Shown one piece after another: positions 45,601-53,585 of a stretch of 64,000 nucleotides of DNA (position 1 is its first letter; each line of letters begins with the position of its first letter). This DNA is from Acidobacteriota bacterium (GTDB lineage: Bacteria; Actinomycetota; Acidimicrobiia; Acidimicrobiales; Microtrichaceae): contig QEUP01000003.1 of the NCBI GenBank assembly GCA_003577145.1, forward strand, positions 1 to 64,000. Reading direction: 5' to 3'. The notes below the pieces were generated by a model, which saw only the letters and a program-made list of their open reading frames with translations, searched no databases and was not told the DNA's origin. Both the position numbers and the translations under genes were made by a program.

Positions 45601-45774
45601 GTGGAGCGAGTCTACGCCTTGGAGTCGTGGCCCGAGCCAGCGAACGGGTATGGAATGCGTCACTCAGGCGCCTGGTGCACACACCTGTTCCGGTCCGAGT
45701 TGGCCCGAGCCGGCCCGAACTGGTCCGGGAAACCGAATCGTTGATGTGGCGGCGTCGCGTTAGCCTCGCAAGTG

Positions 45775-47181
45775 ATGGCCGACACCCCCACTGCCGCATA
45801 CTCGATACGTCTCCGTGTGCGCATGGAGAACCGGCCCGGCATGCTGGGGCAGCTTGCCATGGCCATAGGGGACGTCGAGGGCAACATCTCCGCACTGGAG
45901 GGGTTCGAAGTCAAGACCTCGCATCTGCTCGAGGACATCGTCGTCAACTGTCGCAGCGTCGCCCACCAGGAACAGGTGATCCAGGCCTGCCAGAGCCTCG
46001 AGGGCATCGAGGTGATCGAGCACGAGGACCGCACGTTCAAGATGCACGAAGGTGGCAAGATCGAGGTTCTCTCGCTGGCGCCGGTGGGCGATCGCGACGA
46101 CCTGTCGATGGCCTACACGCCCGGTGTCGCCCGCGTGTGCATGGAGATCGCCAAGAACCCGGCGGCTGCTCACGAATACACGATCAAGAAGAACACCGTC
46201 GCCATAGTCTCGGACGGAAGCGCCGTCCTCGGCTTGGGTGACATAGGTCCACAGGCCGCCATGCCCGTCATGGAAGGCAAAGCCCTCCTCTTCAAGGAGT
46301 TCGCGGGTGTGGATGCCTTCCCCATATGCCTCGAGGTCGACACCATCGACGAGATCGTCGAGACCGTCGAGCGTCTCGAGCCCGTATTCGGCGGAATCAA
46401 CCTCGAAGACATAGCAGCGCCCGGAGCGTTCGAAGTCGAGGAGCGTCTCGTCGAGAGCCTTGACATCCCGGTCTTTCACGACGACCAGCACGGCACCGCG
46501 ATCGTCGCGCTCGCGGCACTCGAGAACGCGCTGGAGATCGTCGACAAGAAGATGGAGGATCTCAAAGTCGTCGTCGCCGGGGTCGGCGCGGCCGGTGTGG
46601 CCGTGTCGCGAATCCTCATGAACGCCGGGGTGCGCAACATCATCGGGTCGGACCGGCAGGGCGCGGTGTACGACGGACGCGCCGGGCTCAACTCCGCTAA
46701 GCAGTGGTTCGCCGAGAACACCAACCCCGAGCGCTTGAGGGGCTCGCTCTCCGACGTGATGCCGGGAGCCGACGTCTTCATAGGGCTGTCGGGGCCCGAC
46801 CTGATCGGTGTCGATGACGTGAGAGCCATGGCATCCGACCCGGTTGTGTTCGCGATGGCCAACCCTGACCCCGAGATCCGTCCCGAGCTGATCCAGGACA
46901 TCGCCGCCGTCATCGCGACCGGCAGGAGCGACTTCCCCAACCAGATCAACAACGTCCTTGCCTTCCCAGGTGTGTTCCGGGGTGCGCTCGACGCCGGCGC
47001 CAAGCGGATTACCGAGAACATGAAAGTGCAAGCCGCAGGAGCCATCGCCTCGGCTGTCAGCTCCGACGAGCTTGCGCCTGATCACATCATCCCGTCCGTG
47101 TTCGACAAGTCGGTTGTCGAGTTGGTGGCGCGCGCCTCGTTCGAGGCGGCGATTGCCGACGGCGTGACCCGGGGGCGCTGA
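45775..47181 (+). CDS. NAD-dependent malic enzyme with N-terminal ACT domain
   Basis: A 468-residue enzyme converting malate to pyruvate and CO2. Residues about 10-85 form an ACT domain (MENRPGMLGQLAMAIGDVEGN), which usually binds amino acids and gives allosteric control. The catalytic domain has SMAYTPGVARVC, VSDGSAVLGLGDIGPQA (Tyr and substrate loop), VFHDDQHGTAIV (metal site) and the NAD-binding VVVAGVGAAGVAVSRIL. ATG at 45775; GTG at 45772 also possible. Confidence 0.92.
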   Translation: MADTPTAAYSIRLRVRMENRPGMLGQLAMAIGDVEGNISALEGFEVKTSHLLEDIVVNCRSVAHQEQVIQACQSLEGIEVIEHEDRTFKMHEGGKIEVLSLAPVGDRDDLSMAYTPGVARVCMEIAKNPAAAHEYTIKKNTVAIVSDGSAVLGLGDIGPQAAMPVMEGKALLFKEFAGVDAFPICLEVDTIDEIVETVERLEPVFGGINLEDIAAPGAFEVEERLVESLDIPVFHDDQHGTAIVALAALENALEIVDKKMEDLKVVVAGVGAAGVAVSRILMNAGVRNIIGSDRQGAVYDGRAGLNSAKQWFAENTNPERLRGSLSDVMPGADVFIGLSGPDLIGVDDVRAMASDPVVFAMANPDPEIRPELIQDIAAVIATGRSDFPNQINNVLAFPGVFRGALDAGAKRITENMKVQAAGAIASAVSSDELAPDHIIPSVFDKSVVELVARASFEAAIADGVTRGR

Positions 47182-47205
47182 CGCTTCGTGCGGCACGCCA
47201 CTGCC

Positions 47206-47946
47206 ATGGCACCTCCCGTAGCCGTGACCTTCGACTACTGGGACACGCTGGTCTGCGTCGGCGGGGACGAGGTCCAAGAGCGCCGCAAGGCGGCCTGGCT
47301 GGAGATGTTCGTCGAGGCCGGGCTCGACATCTCGATCAACGACCTCGATCGCATATTCGCCGGTGGTTGGGACGTCTTCCAGAGTCGCTGGCGTTCGAAC
47401 GAACCGGCAACCGCCCGCGAGATCTGCGAGGTCATGTTCGAGATGCTCGAGGTCGTCGTGCCCGCCGAACTTGCCGACGGGCTCGTGGAGGTCGTCGAGC
47501 GGGGAAGCGACCCCGACCTCGTGCCGCTCACACCGAACATCGAGGAGACGCTGCGCGCTCTCGCTGACGCAGGTGTGAGGTTGGGCATCATCTGTGACGT
47601 GGGCATGACCCCCTCGAGGCGGTTGCGCGAGTACCTCGAGCACCACGGCGTGCTGCGCCATTTCGCTCATTGGTCGTTCTCGGACGAGGTCGGCGTGTAC
47701 AAACCCCACCGGCTGATCTTCGAGCACGCCCTCGCCGGGCTGGAGGTGACGGACCCCGGTGCTGCGGTGCATGTCGGTGACCTCCGACGGACCGACGTGG
47801 CCGGCGCCCGAGCTGCCGGGATGGTCTCTGTGCGCTACGCGGGAGTCACTGACGACGCCGGTGACCCTGCTGATGGCACCCATGACGCCGATGCCGATCA
47901 CGTCGTGGTCGATCACGGTGACCTGCCGGGCCTCCTGGGTGTTTGA
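47206..47946 (+). CDS. HAD-superfamily hydrolase
   Basis: A 246-residue protein with HAD motifs: VTFDYWDTL (nucleophile Asp near residue 9; the usual acid/base Asp at +2 is a Trp-Asp arrangement, D-Y-W-D), IICDVGMTPSRR (motif II), EVGVYKPHRLIFEHAL (motif III Lys) and VHVGDLRRTDVAGARAAGM (motif IV). The helical cap is of the C1 type. Substrate unknown. It follows the malic enzyme by 24 bases. Confidence 0.85.
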   Translation: MAPPVAVTFDYWDTLVCVGGDEVQERRKAAWLEMFVEAGLDISINDLDRIFAGGWDVFQSRWRSNEPATAREICEVMFEMLEVVVPAELADGLVEVVERGSDPDLVPLTPNIEETLRALADAGVRLGIICDVGMTPSRRLREYLEHHGVLRHFAHWSFSDEVGVYKPHRLIFEHALAGLEVTDPGAAVHVGDLRRTDVAGARAAGMVSVRYAGVTDDAGDPADGTHDADADHVVVDHGDLPGLLGV

Positions 47947-48018
47947 GCGCCGGCCGGATCCCTATCCGACACATGTGCGACCAGGCCAGATCCGACTGCC
48001 GGTCTGACCTGGTTCGTG

Positions 48019-48094
48019 TGGTGGTCGGGCCCGGCGTCGATCCGGGGACCTTCCGCTTTTCAGGCGGACGCTCTGCCAACTGAGCTACCCGACC
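48019..48094 (-). tRNA. tRNA-Phe (GAA)
   Basis: Minus-strand cloverleaf: acceptor GGTCGGG pairs with CCCGACC, D-arm GCTCAGTTGGCAGAGC, anticodon stem CCGC/GCGG with loop CTGAAAA (GAA), T-arm around GATCGAC. The 3' CCA is encoded. Confidence 0.95.
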
Positions 48095-48112
48095 CTCGGA
48101 TTCTCCTCAACG

Positions 48113-48187
48113 CGGTCCCGACGGGATTTGAACCCGCGACCTCCGCCTTGACAGGGCGGCGTGCACTCCAAACTGCACCACGGGACC
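48113..48187 (-). tRNA. tRNA-Asp (GTC)
   Basis: Minus-strand cloverleaf: acceptor GGTCCCG pairs with CGGGACC, discriminator G, anticodon loop CTGTCAA between CCGCC and GGCGG, T-loop GGTTCAAATCC. No CCA encoded. Confidence 0.95.
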
Positions 48188-48436
48188 TCTGATCGATTGA
48201 CGGTGAGACTCCGCCCGGGTGCACCTTGTTCCCGGGCAGGTGCCACATTACCCCGATTGCTCATGCACCCGAACCAGTAGGGTGCGCGCAGAAGCAGCAT
48301 GCGCCTGAAGGTCGTATCCCTGGTGGTTGCTCGGCGGGTGGCGCGCAAGCCGGCTCTGCGGCGTCGAGGGGATCGTTTGGGCCCTCCGGACACCGCGTCT
48401 GCGTGGAGCACCCGCGCAGGATTCGGGCTGAGCGAG

Positions 48437-48509
48437 CACCCCCAACGGGATTCGAACCCGTGTTACCGCCTTGAAAGGGCGGCGTCCTAGGCCTCTGGAC
48501 GATGGGGGC
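48437..48509 (-). tRNA. tRNA-Glu (TTC)
   Basis: Minus-strand cloverleaf: acceptor GCCCCCA pairs with TGGGGGT, anticodon loop CTTTCAA between CCGCC and GGCGG, T-loop GGTTCGAATCC. Glu-Asp-Phe in this order is a common actinobacterial tRNA cluster. The 249 bases between it and tRNA-Asp hold nothing I can support. Confidence 0.95.
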
Positions 48510-48644
48510 TCGTGTCCCCTGGGAGATACCCGCGAGGGACATTGCACGATAGCAACGGTATGGGAACCAGCCCCGGCGCCACCAGCGACGAGCCAATCGC
48601 CGTGCCCGGCCCTACGCTACAAGCGTGAGCCACGAGCCGGCCCC

Positions 48645-50192
48645 GTGACCGGACCCACCCCCGAAGACGCACCCCTTCCGCCTCCGCCCCCCCGCCCCCC
48701 GCCGTCGGGTTGGTCGACCCATCCCTACCTTCAGCAACCGCTTCCGCTTCCGCCCCCCCACCCTCCCCGGTACTCGTCGCAGCCGCGAGCCCGGCGGCGC
48801 TGGTGGCCGGTCGTGGTGGGACTGGTGCTGCTCCTCGGTGCTGTCGGCGCGGGCTTCTACCTCTACGGATACGACAGCGGACCATCGCACCCCGCAGAGT
48901 GGGACTCTCGAGTTGCCGAGCTGGCGGTGTTCGTGGAACAGGCAAGGGGGCTCGAGTTCGACCGGCCGATCTTTGTCGACTTCCTCGACGAGCAGGAGTA
49001 CAGCGAGTTCGCGCGGGTCGAGGAGAGCGAGTTCAGCGACGCCGACCGCGAGTACGCCGACGATCTGGTCGCGATGAGCCGTGCCCTCGGCCTCATGGAG
49101 GGCGAGGTCGACCTGTTGACCGCGGAGAACGAGCTGTACGACGCCGGTACCCTCGGCTTCTACAGCTCCGACACCGAACGGATCACGGTCAGGGGCGACG
49201 AGCTCACTTCTGCTGTCAGGGTCACGCTGGTTCACGAGCTGACACATGCGTTGCAGGACCAGAACTTCGATCTCGACCGGCTCGAGGACACCGAGGACCC
49301 TGCCGTCGCAGGCAACCTGCGAGCCGTCGCCGAAGGGGACGCGATCCGGATCGAAAACGAGTACATAGACGAGCTGCCGGCCGACGAGCAGGAGGAGTAC
49401 TACGCCCAGACCGAGGCCGACGTCACCCAGACCGAGCAAGACCTCTCCGATGTGCCCGACGTGATGTCGACGCTGTTCGGGTCCACCTACCTGTTCGGGG
49501 AGTCCTTCGTGCAGGTGTTGTACGAGGACGGCGGGACCGCCGGTGTGAACGGTGCCCTCGAGGACCCGCCGCTGGCGGACGAGCAGCTCCTCGATCCGCT
49601 GACCTACTTGCAGGGAGACGCGCCGGAGCAGCCAGAGCTCGCCGGGGACGAATTGGGTGACGAGGTGATCGAAGAGGGGACCTTCGGCGCGGTCTACTGG
49701 TATGTGGTTCTGTCCGAACGGATCGATGCCCACGAGGCGCTCGACGCAGTTGAGGGCTGGGCGGGCGACGCCTACGTGGCTTACCGGAGCGGAGGCGAGG
49801 TGTGCGTCAGTAGCCGCTACCTGGCCGAGACCGACGAGGATGCCTCCGAGATGGAACGCGCCCTCGGGTCCTGGCTGGCGACGATGCCGGGAGAGGTAGC
49901 TTCGGTGGAGCGTGACGGGAACGAGATCGCGTTGGATGCCTGCGACCCGGGCCCGGATGCCGAGATCGGAGTGACCGGCAATTCCGGCGATGCGCTGATC
50001 CTCCCGTACGCGCGAAGCATCTGGGCAGCGTCTTATCTGGGACAAGGCATCGACCTGGAGACTTCTTTCTGTGCCGCCGACCAGGTGGTCGAGCAGGTGG
50101 GCGTCGAGGAACTTGTGAACGGCGACGAGGAGTACTTCACCAGCCCCGAGTTCCAGAGCTACTTCCTCGATGCCCTAGAGGCCTGCCGGTGA
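48645..50192 (+). CDS. Membrane-anchored putative zinc metallopeptidase
   Basis: About 515 residues. A proline-rich cytoplasmic N-terminus (PLPPPPPRPPPSG and more) is followed by one membrane helix (WWPVVVGLVLLLGAVGAGFYL) and a large acidic external domain. LVHELTHALQDQNF near residue 205 has the HExxH zinc motif, with nearby Asp/Glu (AEGDAIRIENEY) as the probable third ligand. Internal cysteines sit near the end. Substrate unknown. GTG at 48645 is chosen since earlier starts lie in or near the tRNA-Glu gene. Confidence 0.75.
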   Translation: MTGPTPEDAPLPPPPPRPPPSGWSTHPYLQQPLPLPPPHPPRYSSQPRARRRWWPVVVGLVLLLGAVGAGFYLYGYDSGPSHPAEWDSRVAELAVFVEQARGLEFDRPIFVDFLDEQEYSEFARVEESEFSDADREYADDLVAMSRALGLMEGEVDLLTAENELYDAGTLGFYSSDTERITVRGDELTSAVRVTLVHELTHALQDQNFDLDRLEDTEDPAVAGNLRAVAEGDAIRIENEYIDELPADEQEEYYAQTEADVTQTEQDLSDVPDVMSTLFGSTYLFGESFVQVLYEDGGTAGVNGALEDPPLADEQLLDPLTYLQGDAPEQPELAGDELGDEVIEEGTFGAVYWYVVLSERIDAHEALDAVEGWAGDAYVAYRSGGEVCVSSRYLAETDEDASEMERALGSWLATMPGEVASVERDGNEIALDACDPGPDAEIGVTGNSGDALILPYARSIWAASYLGQGIDLETSFCAADQVVEQVGVEELVNGDEEYFTSPEFQSYFLDALEACR

Positions 50193-51107
50193 TGCGGGGA
50201 GGTACTGCTGGAGGTTGCCGGCACTCAGGCCCTGGGAGCGCATCTGGTCGAGCAGGACCTGTAGATCCCATACCAGGCCGGGCTCGAAGTGCAACAGCAC
50301 GATGTCGCCGGGCCTGAGCCGGTCTGACGCCGCGTAATGGATCCGTCCGGCCGCTACCTCCGCTGACCAGTGGATCAACGCGGTGTGGCCGCAGCTCTCG
50401 GCAATGCGCCTGATGTTGTCGTCGTACTCACCGTAAGGAGGCCGAAACAACGTCGGTCTGATGCCGAAGTGATGCTGGATGCGGTCGGCGTTGCCGCAGA
50501 TCTCACGCTGCTGCTGCTCCCGTGGCAGCGTCGTCAGGTGGAGGTGGTTCTCCGAGTGGTTCTGGATGTTGCCCCCCGCGGCTACGAAGCCGCGCCAGAG
50601 GTCCGGGTTGGTGTCGAGTGGCCATCCGATCAGGAAGCCCGTCGTCGGGAGGCCCTGCGATCGCAGGAACCCGTAGAGGTCGGGGGCGACATGAGAGCCG
50701 TCGTCGATTGTGATGAACACGACCGGGTCAGCGGTTTCGATCCTGTGGACGACCGGCAAGGTCGGCGGAGGCGGAGTCGTCGTCGTGGTTGGCGCAGTCG
50801 TGGTGGTCGTCGGCGCGGTGGTCGTCGTCGAGGGGGGCGAGGTCGTGGAAGGCGGCACCGAATCGTCGCCGGAAGGAATCGTCTCGACCACGTCGTCACC
50901 GTCGAGGGCGGCACCGGCGAGCCCGACAGCGCCGAGGGCGATCACTGCCGAGCAGCCGACAACCCCTGCCATGGTTCCGCGGAGGCCACCCCGCCGACCC
51001 GGAGAAGCGAACACCTTGCGGCGCGGCAAGACCCGCCGGAGAGCGGCGCGCACCGGGCGGCGGCGGCGCCGGGGAACATCGATGGCAGAGGTTTCCGAGG
51101 AGTCCAT
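50175..51107 (-). CDS. Polysaccharide deacetylase (NodB-like), membrane-anchored
   Basis: A 310-residue CE4-family enzyme. A basic cytoplasmic start is followed by a membrane helix (about 45-68), a Thr/Pro-rich stalk and the NodB domain: FITIDDGSH (catalytic Asp), QNHSENHLHL (metal His pair), LFRPPYGEYDD and a C-terminal ILLHFEPG (HF instead of the usual L-H motif). Probably deacetylates cell-wall glycans. Overlaps the metallopeptidase gene end by 18 bases. Confidence 0.9.
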   Translation of the reverse strand: MDSSETSAIDVPRRRRRPVRAALRRVLPRRKVFASPGRRGGLRGTMAGVVGCSAVIALGAVGLAGAALDGDDVVETIPSGDDSVPPSTTSPPSTTTTAPTTTTTAPTTTTTPPPPTLPVVHRIETADPVVFITIDDGSHVAPDLYGFLRSQGLPTTGFLIGWPLDTNPDLWRGFVAAGGNIQNHSENHLHLTTLPREQQQREICGNADRIQHHFGIRPTLFRPPYGEYDDNIRRIAESCGHTALIHWSAEVAAGRIHYAASDRLRPGDIVLLHFEPGLVWDLQVLLDQMRSQGLSAGNLQQYLPASPAGL

Positions 51108-51219
51108 GCGCCCTTCCGCGGCGCCAGGCAGGCTGGCTTCTTCTGCACCGCGACGACAAGCACTCTATGTGACGGTGGCCGGCCGGGTCCAAGGGCCTGA
51201 TGAGGGCCGACGGGGCAGA

Positions 51220-52158
51220 TCAGAGCGTGGTGCGGAGGGCCTTGACGATGTTGGAGAGCAGATAGCCCAGCCTCGCGTAGACGATGAACATGCCGGCTGA
51301 GGGGTGGGCGGGATCGGGTGGCACCATCTCCTCGGTCACATCGAGTCGGGTGCCCAGGACCAGCCGGATGTCGTTGAGGGCCTGCATCCATCGGAGGAGC
51401 CCTTCCTCGTCGACCGTCTCCTCGTCGAGGGTCCCCTCGACGATGTCGAGCGAAGCGAGCCGGTGTTCGAGCAGGTCGTCGTGAACCAGCGCGTCGTATT
51501 CGGCATTGCGCTTGTCGTCCGTGCCGTACGCCGGTGGGAACAGGCGACGCAGGGACGGATCGCCGGCGAGGAGGAGGTCGCGCATCTCGGGGATCATCGA
51601 CCGGATGAGGTCGCGGTCGCCCTCACCCAGCCGTAGCCGGAACGTCCCGTCGCGGTTGGGCTGGATCAGCCTCACTACGGCGTCCAGGGTCTCTTCCAGG
51701 AGTCGCTCGAGCAGTTCCTGGCCCACCAGCAGGTCGGCATCCGTTGACCCTTCCTCTTGCTGGTCGCTGATCTGGAGGTGCGCCCCGAGCACGGTCGTCG
51801 CGGTCTCCAGCGCGTTCGCAAACCGTGCGAGCTCTTCTCGACCGAGCGAGGGCAAGCCGCTGAGCCGGCTGATCTGCGCCACTGCCTCCAGGCCGATCGA
51901 GTCGAGAGTGTCGTTGTCGACGACGCGCGGTTCCCCCGGTGCCTCGGGGTCGTCCGGGTCGGCACCCGCAACCAGGGTGATCTCGAAGCCGGGTAGGTCC
52001 TTTCGGGTGAACTCCCGTGGCAGACGGAACAGGGTCCACCGGAGCTGCTCGGCGGCCTCCGCCGGGAAGTTGAGCTCGTACTCGTCGGCGTCGTTGCGGA
52101 GTACCCATGGCTCATCGGAGCTGCTCCAGGAAGGCTCGCTGGGGACGACGTCTGACAT
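51220..52158 (-). CDS. DUF2017-family protein next to ClpS
   Basis: A 312-residue soluble acidic protein. Residues around VRLIQPNRDGTFRLRLGEGDRDLIRSM and PEMRDLLLAGDPSLRRLFPPAY and the end VLGTRLDVTEEM match DUF2017, a family that lies beside clpS in actinobacteria. Here the protein is longer than the usual roughly 190 residues, with an inserted acidic N-terminal half. Function unknown; the position suggests a link to ClpS/ClpCP adaptor activity. Confidence 0.75.
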   Translation of the reverse strand: MSDVVPSEPSWSSSDEPWVLRNDADEYELNFPAEAAEQLRWTLFRLPREFTRKDLPGFEITLVAGADPDDPEAPGEPRVVDNDTLDSIGLEAVAQISRLSGLPSLGREELARFANALETATTVLGAHLQISDQQEEGSTDADLLVGQELLERLLEETLDAVVRLIQPNRDGTFRLRLGEGDRDLIRSMIPEMRDLLLAGDPSLRRLFPPAYGTDDKRNAEYDALVHDDLLEHRLASLDIVEGTLDEETVDEEGLLRWMQALNDIRLVLGTRLDVTEEMVPPDPAHPSAGMFIVYARLGYLLSNIVKALRTTL

Positions 52159-52185
52159 CGTTGGCTGACGGTGGCGGGTTGCCGG

Positions 52186-52479
52186 TCAGTCCTGCTCCAT
52201 GGTGGCCCACAAGCCGTGCTCGTGGAGACGCGCGACATCCATCTCCGCCTTCTCCCGGGATCCTCCGGAGACGACCGCCTTGCCCTTGTGGTGCACGTCC
52301 AGCATGAGCTTGGTGGCCTTGGCCTTGGAGTAACCGAAGAGCTTCTGGAAGACGAAGGCTACGTATTCCATCAGGTTGATCGGGTCGTTCCAGACGATCA
52401 CCACCCAGGGCAGGTCGGGTTCGACGACTATCTCGTCGACGGGTTCGCGGATCTCGGTGGGAGCGGTGGACGGGCTCAT
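52186..52479 (-). CDS. clpS: ATP-dependent Clp protease adaptor
   Basis: A 97-residue N-degron adaptor that delivers substrates to ClpC/ClpA. The conserved [28 protein letters not shown] and [16 protein letters not shown] form the binding pocket for N-terminal bulky residues. An unstructured N-terminal extension of about 20 residues is normal. Upstream of the DUF2017 gene on the same strand; divergent from ctaB. Confidence 0.95.
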   Translation of the reverse strand: MSPSTAPTEIREPVDEIVVEPDLPWVVIVWNDPINLMEYVAFVFQKLFGYSKAKATKLMLDVHHKGKAVVSGGSREKAEMDVARLHEHGLWATMEQD

Positions 52480-52595
52480 CTGATCACCAGAGACGAGGGT
52501 ACGCCCTCGTTCCCGACCTGAGAAGGTTCTCGGTGCGCCAGATCGTGTTCGGGTATTGGGCCCACCCGCCGGTCACCAAATAGGCTCTTGCAGGG

Positions 52596-53492
52596 ATGCG
52601 TCAGACGATCCGCCCTCCGTTCGTCGAGCGGGTCAGCGCCTACGTGGCGCTGACCAAGCCGCGAATCATCGAGTTGCTGCTCGTGACCACCGTGCCGACG
52701 ATGATCGTGGCTGATCGCGGGTTGCCCTCCTTGTGGCTCATGGCGGCGACGGTCATAGGTGGGTCGCTGGCAGCGGGCGGGGCCAACGCCTTCAACATGT
52801 ACGTCGACCGTGACATCGACGCGCTGATGGAACGGACCAAGAGCCGGCCCCTGGTCACCGGAGTGATCGAGCCGCCCCAGGCCCTGGCCTTCGCGTCGAT
52901 CCTCGAGGTCGTCGCCTTCTTCTGGCTGTGGGGCTGGGTGAACTTCACGAGCGCCGCACTGGCTGTGGCAGCGTGCCTGTTCTACGTGTTCGTGTACACC
53001 CTCTGGCTGAAACGCACGTCGACCCACAACATCGTCATCGGTGGGGCAGCAGGGGCGGTACCGGTTCTGATCGGTTGGACGGCGGTGACGAACTCGCTGT
53101 CCTGGGTGGCGATACTGCTCTTCGCCATCATCTTCTGCTGGACGCCGCCGCACTTCTGGGCCCTGGCGATCAAGTACAAGGAGGATTACTGCCGGGCCGA
53201 GGTTCCGATGCTACCCAGCGTCGCCGACTTCAGGACCGCCGCCAACCGCATCGTCGGGTACACCATCCTCGTGTGGTCACTGACCATCGTGCTCACACCC
53301 GTGGCCGGCATGGGGTACCTCTACACCGGCTCGGCGGTTGTGCTGGGTGGTGTGTTCTCCTATCTGGCGCTCAGGCTGCGCCGTCAGGAGTCCGCGGTTG
53401 CGGCCATGCGTGTGTTCTCGTTCTCGATCACCTACATAGTGCTGCTTTTCGGTGCGATGGCGGCCGATCGGTTGCTGCAGTACGGGCTCTGA
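52596..53492 (+). CDS. ctaB: Protoheme IX farnesyltransferase (haem O synthase)
   Basis: A 298-residue UbiA-superfamily enzyme making haem O for the oxidases. NAFNMYVDRDIDALMERTKS is the prenyl-diphosphate motif (N-x3-D-x3-D type) and YKEDYCRAEVPMLP the second Asp/Glu-containing loop; about nine hydrophobic helices. It opens the second oxidase locus and presumably serves both oxidases. The haem A synthase gene ctaA is not in the window. Confidence 0.95.
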   Translation: MRQTIRPPFVERVSAYVALTKPRIIELLLVTTVPTMIVADRGLPSLWLMAATVIGGSLAAGGANAFNMYVDRDIDALMERTKSRPLVTGVIEPPQALAFASILEVVAFFWLWGWVNFTSAALAVAACLFYVFVYTLWLKRTSTHNIVIGGAAGAVPVLIGWTAVTNSLSWVAILLFAIIFCWTPPHFWALAIKYKEDYCRAEVPMLPSVADFRTAANRIVGYTILVWSLTIVLTPVAGMGYLYTGSAVVLGGVFSYLALRLRRQESAVAAMRVFSFSITYIVLLFGAMAADRLLQYGL

Positions 53493-53585
53493 GGATCGCA
53501 GGTTCCGCAGTTCGTGTCCTTGGCGTGCGCGCAGTAAGGTGCCGGGCCGCAACCGCGAATCGGCCCGACAAGGCATCCCCACGAC

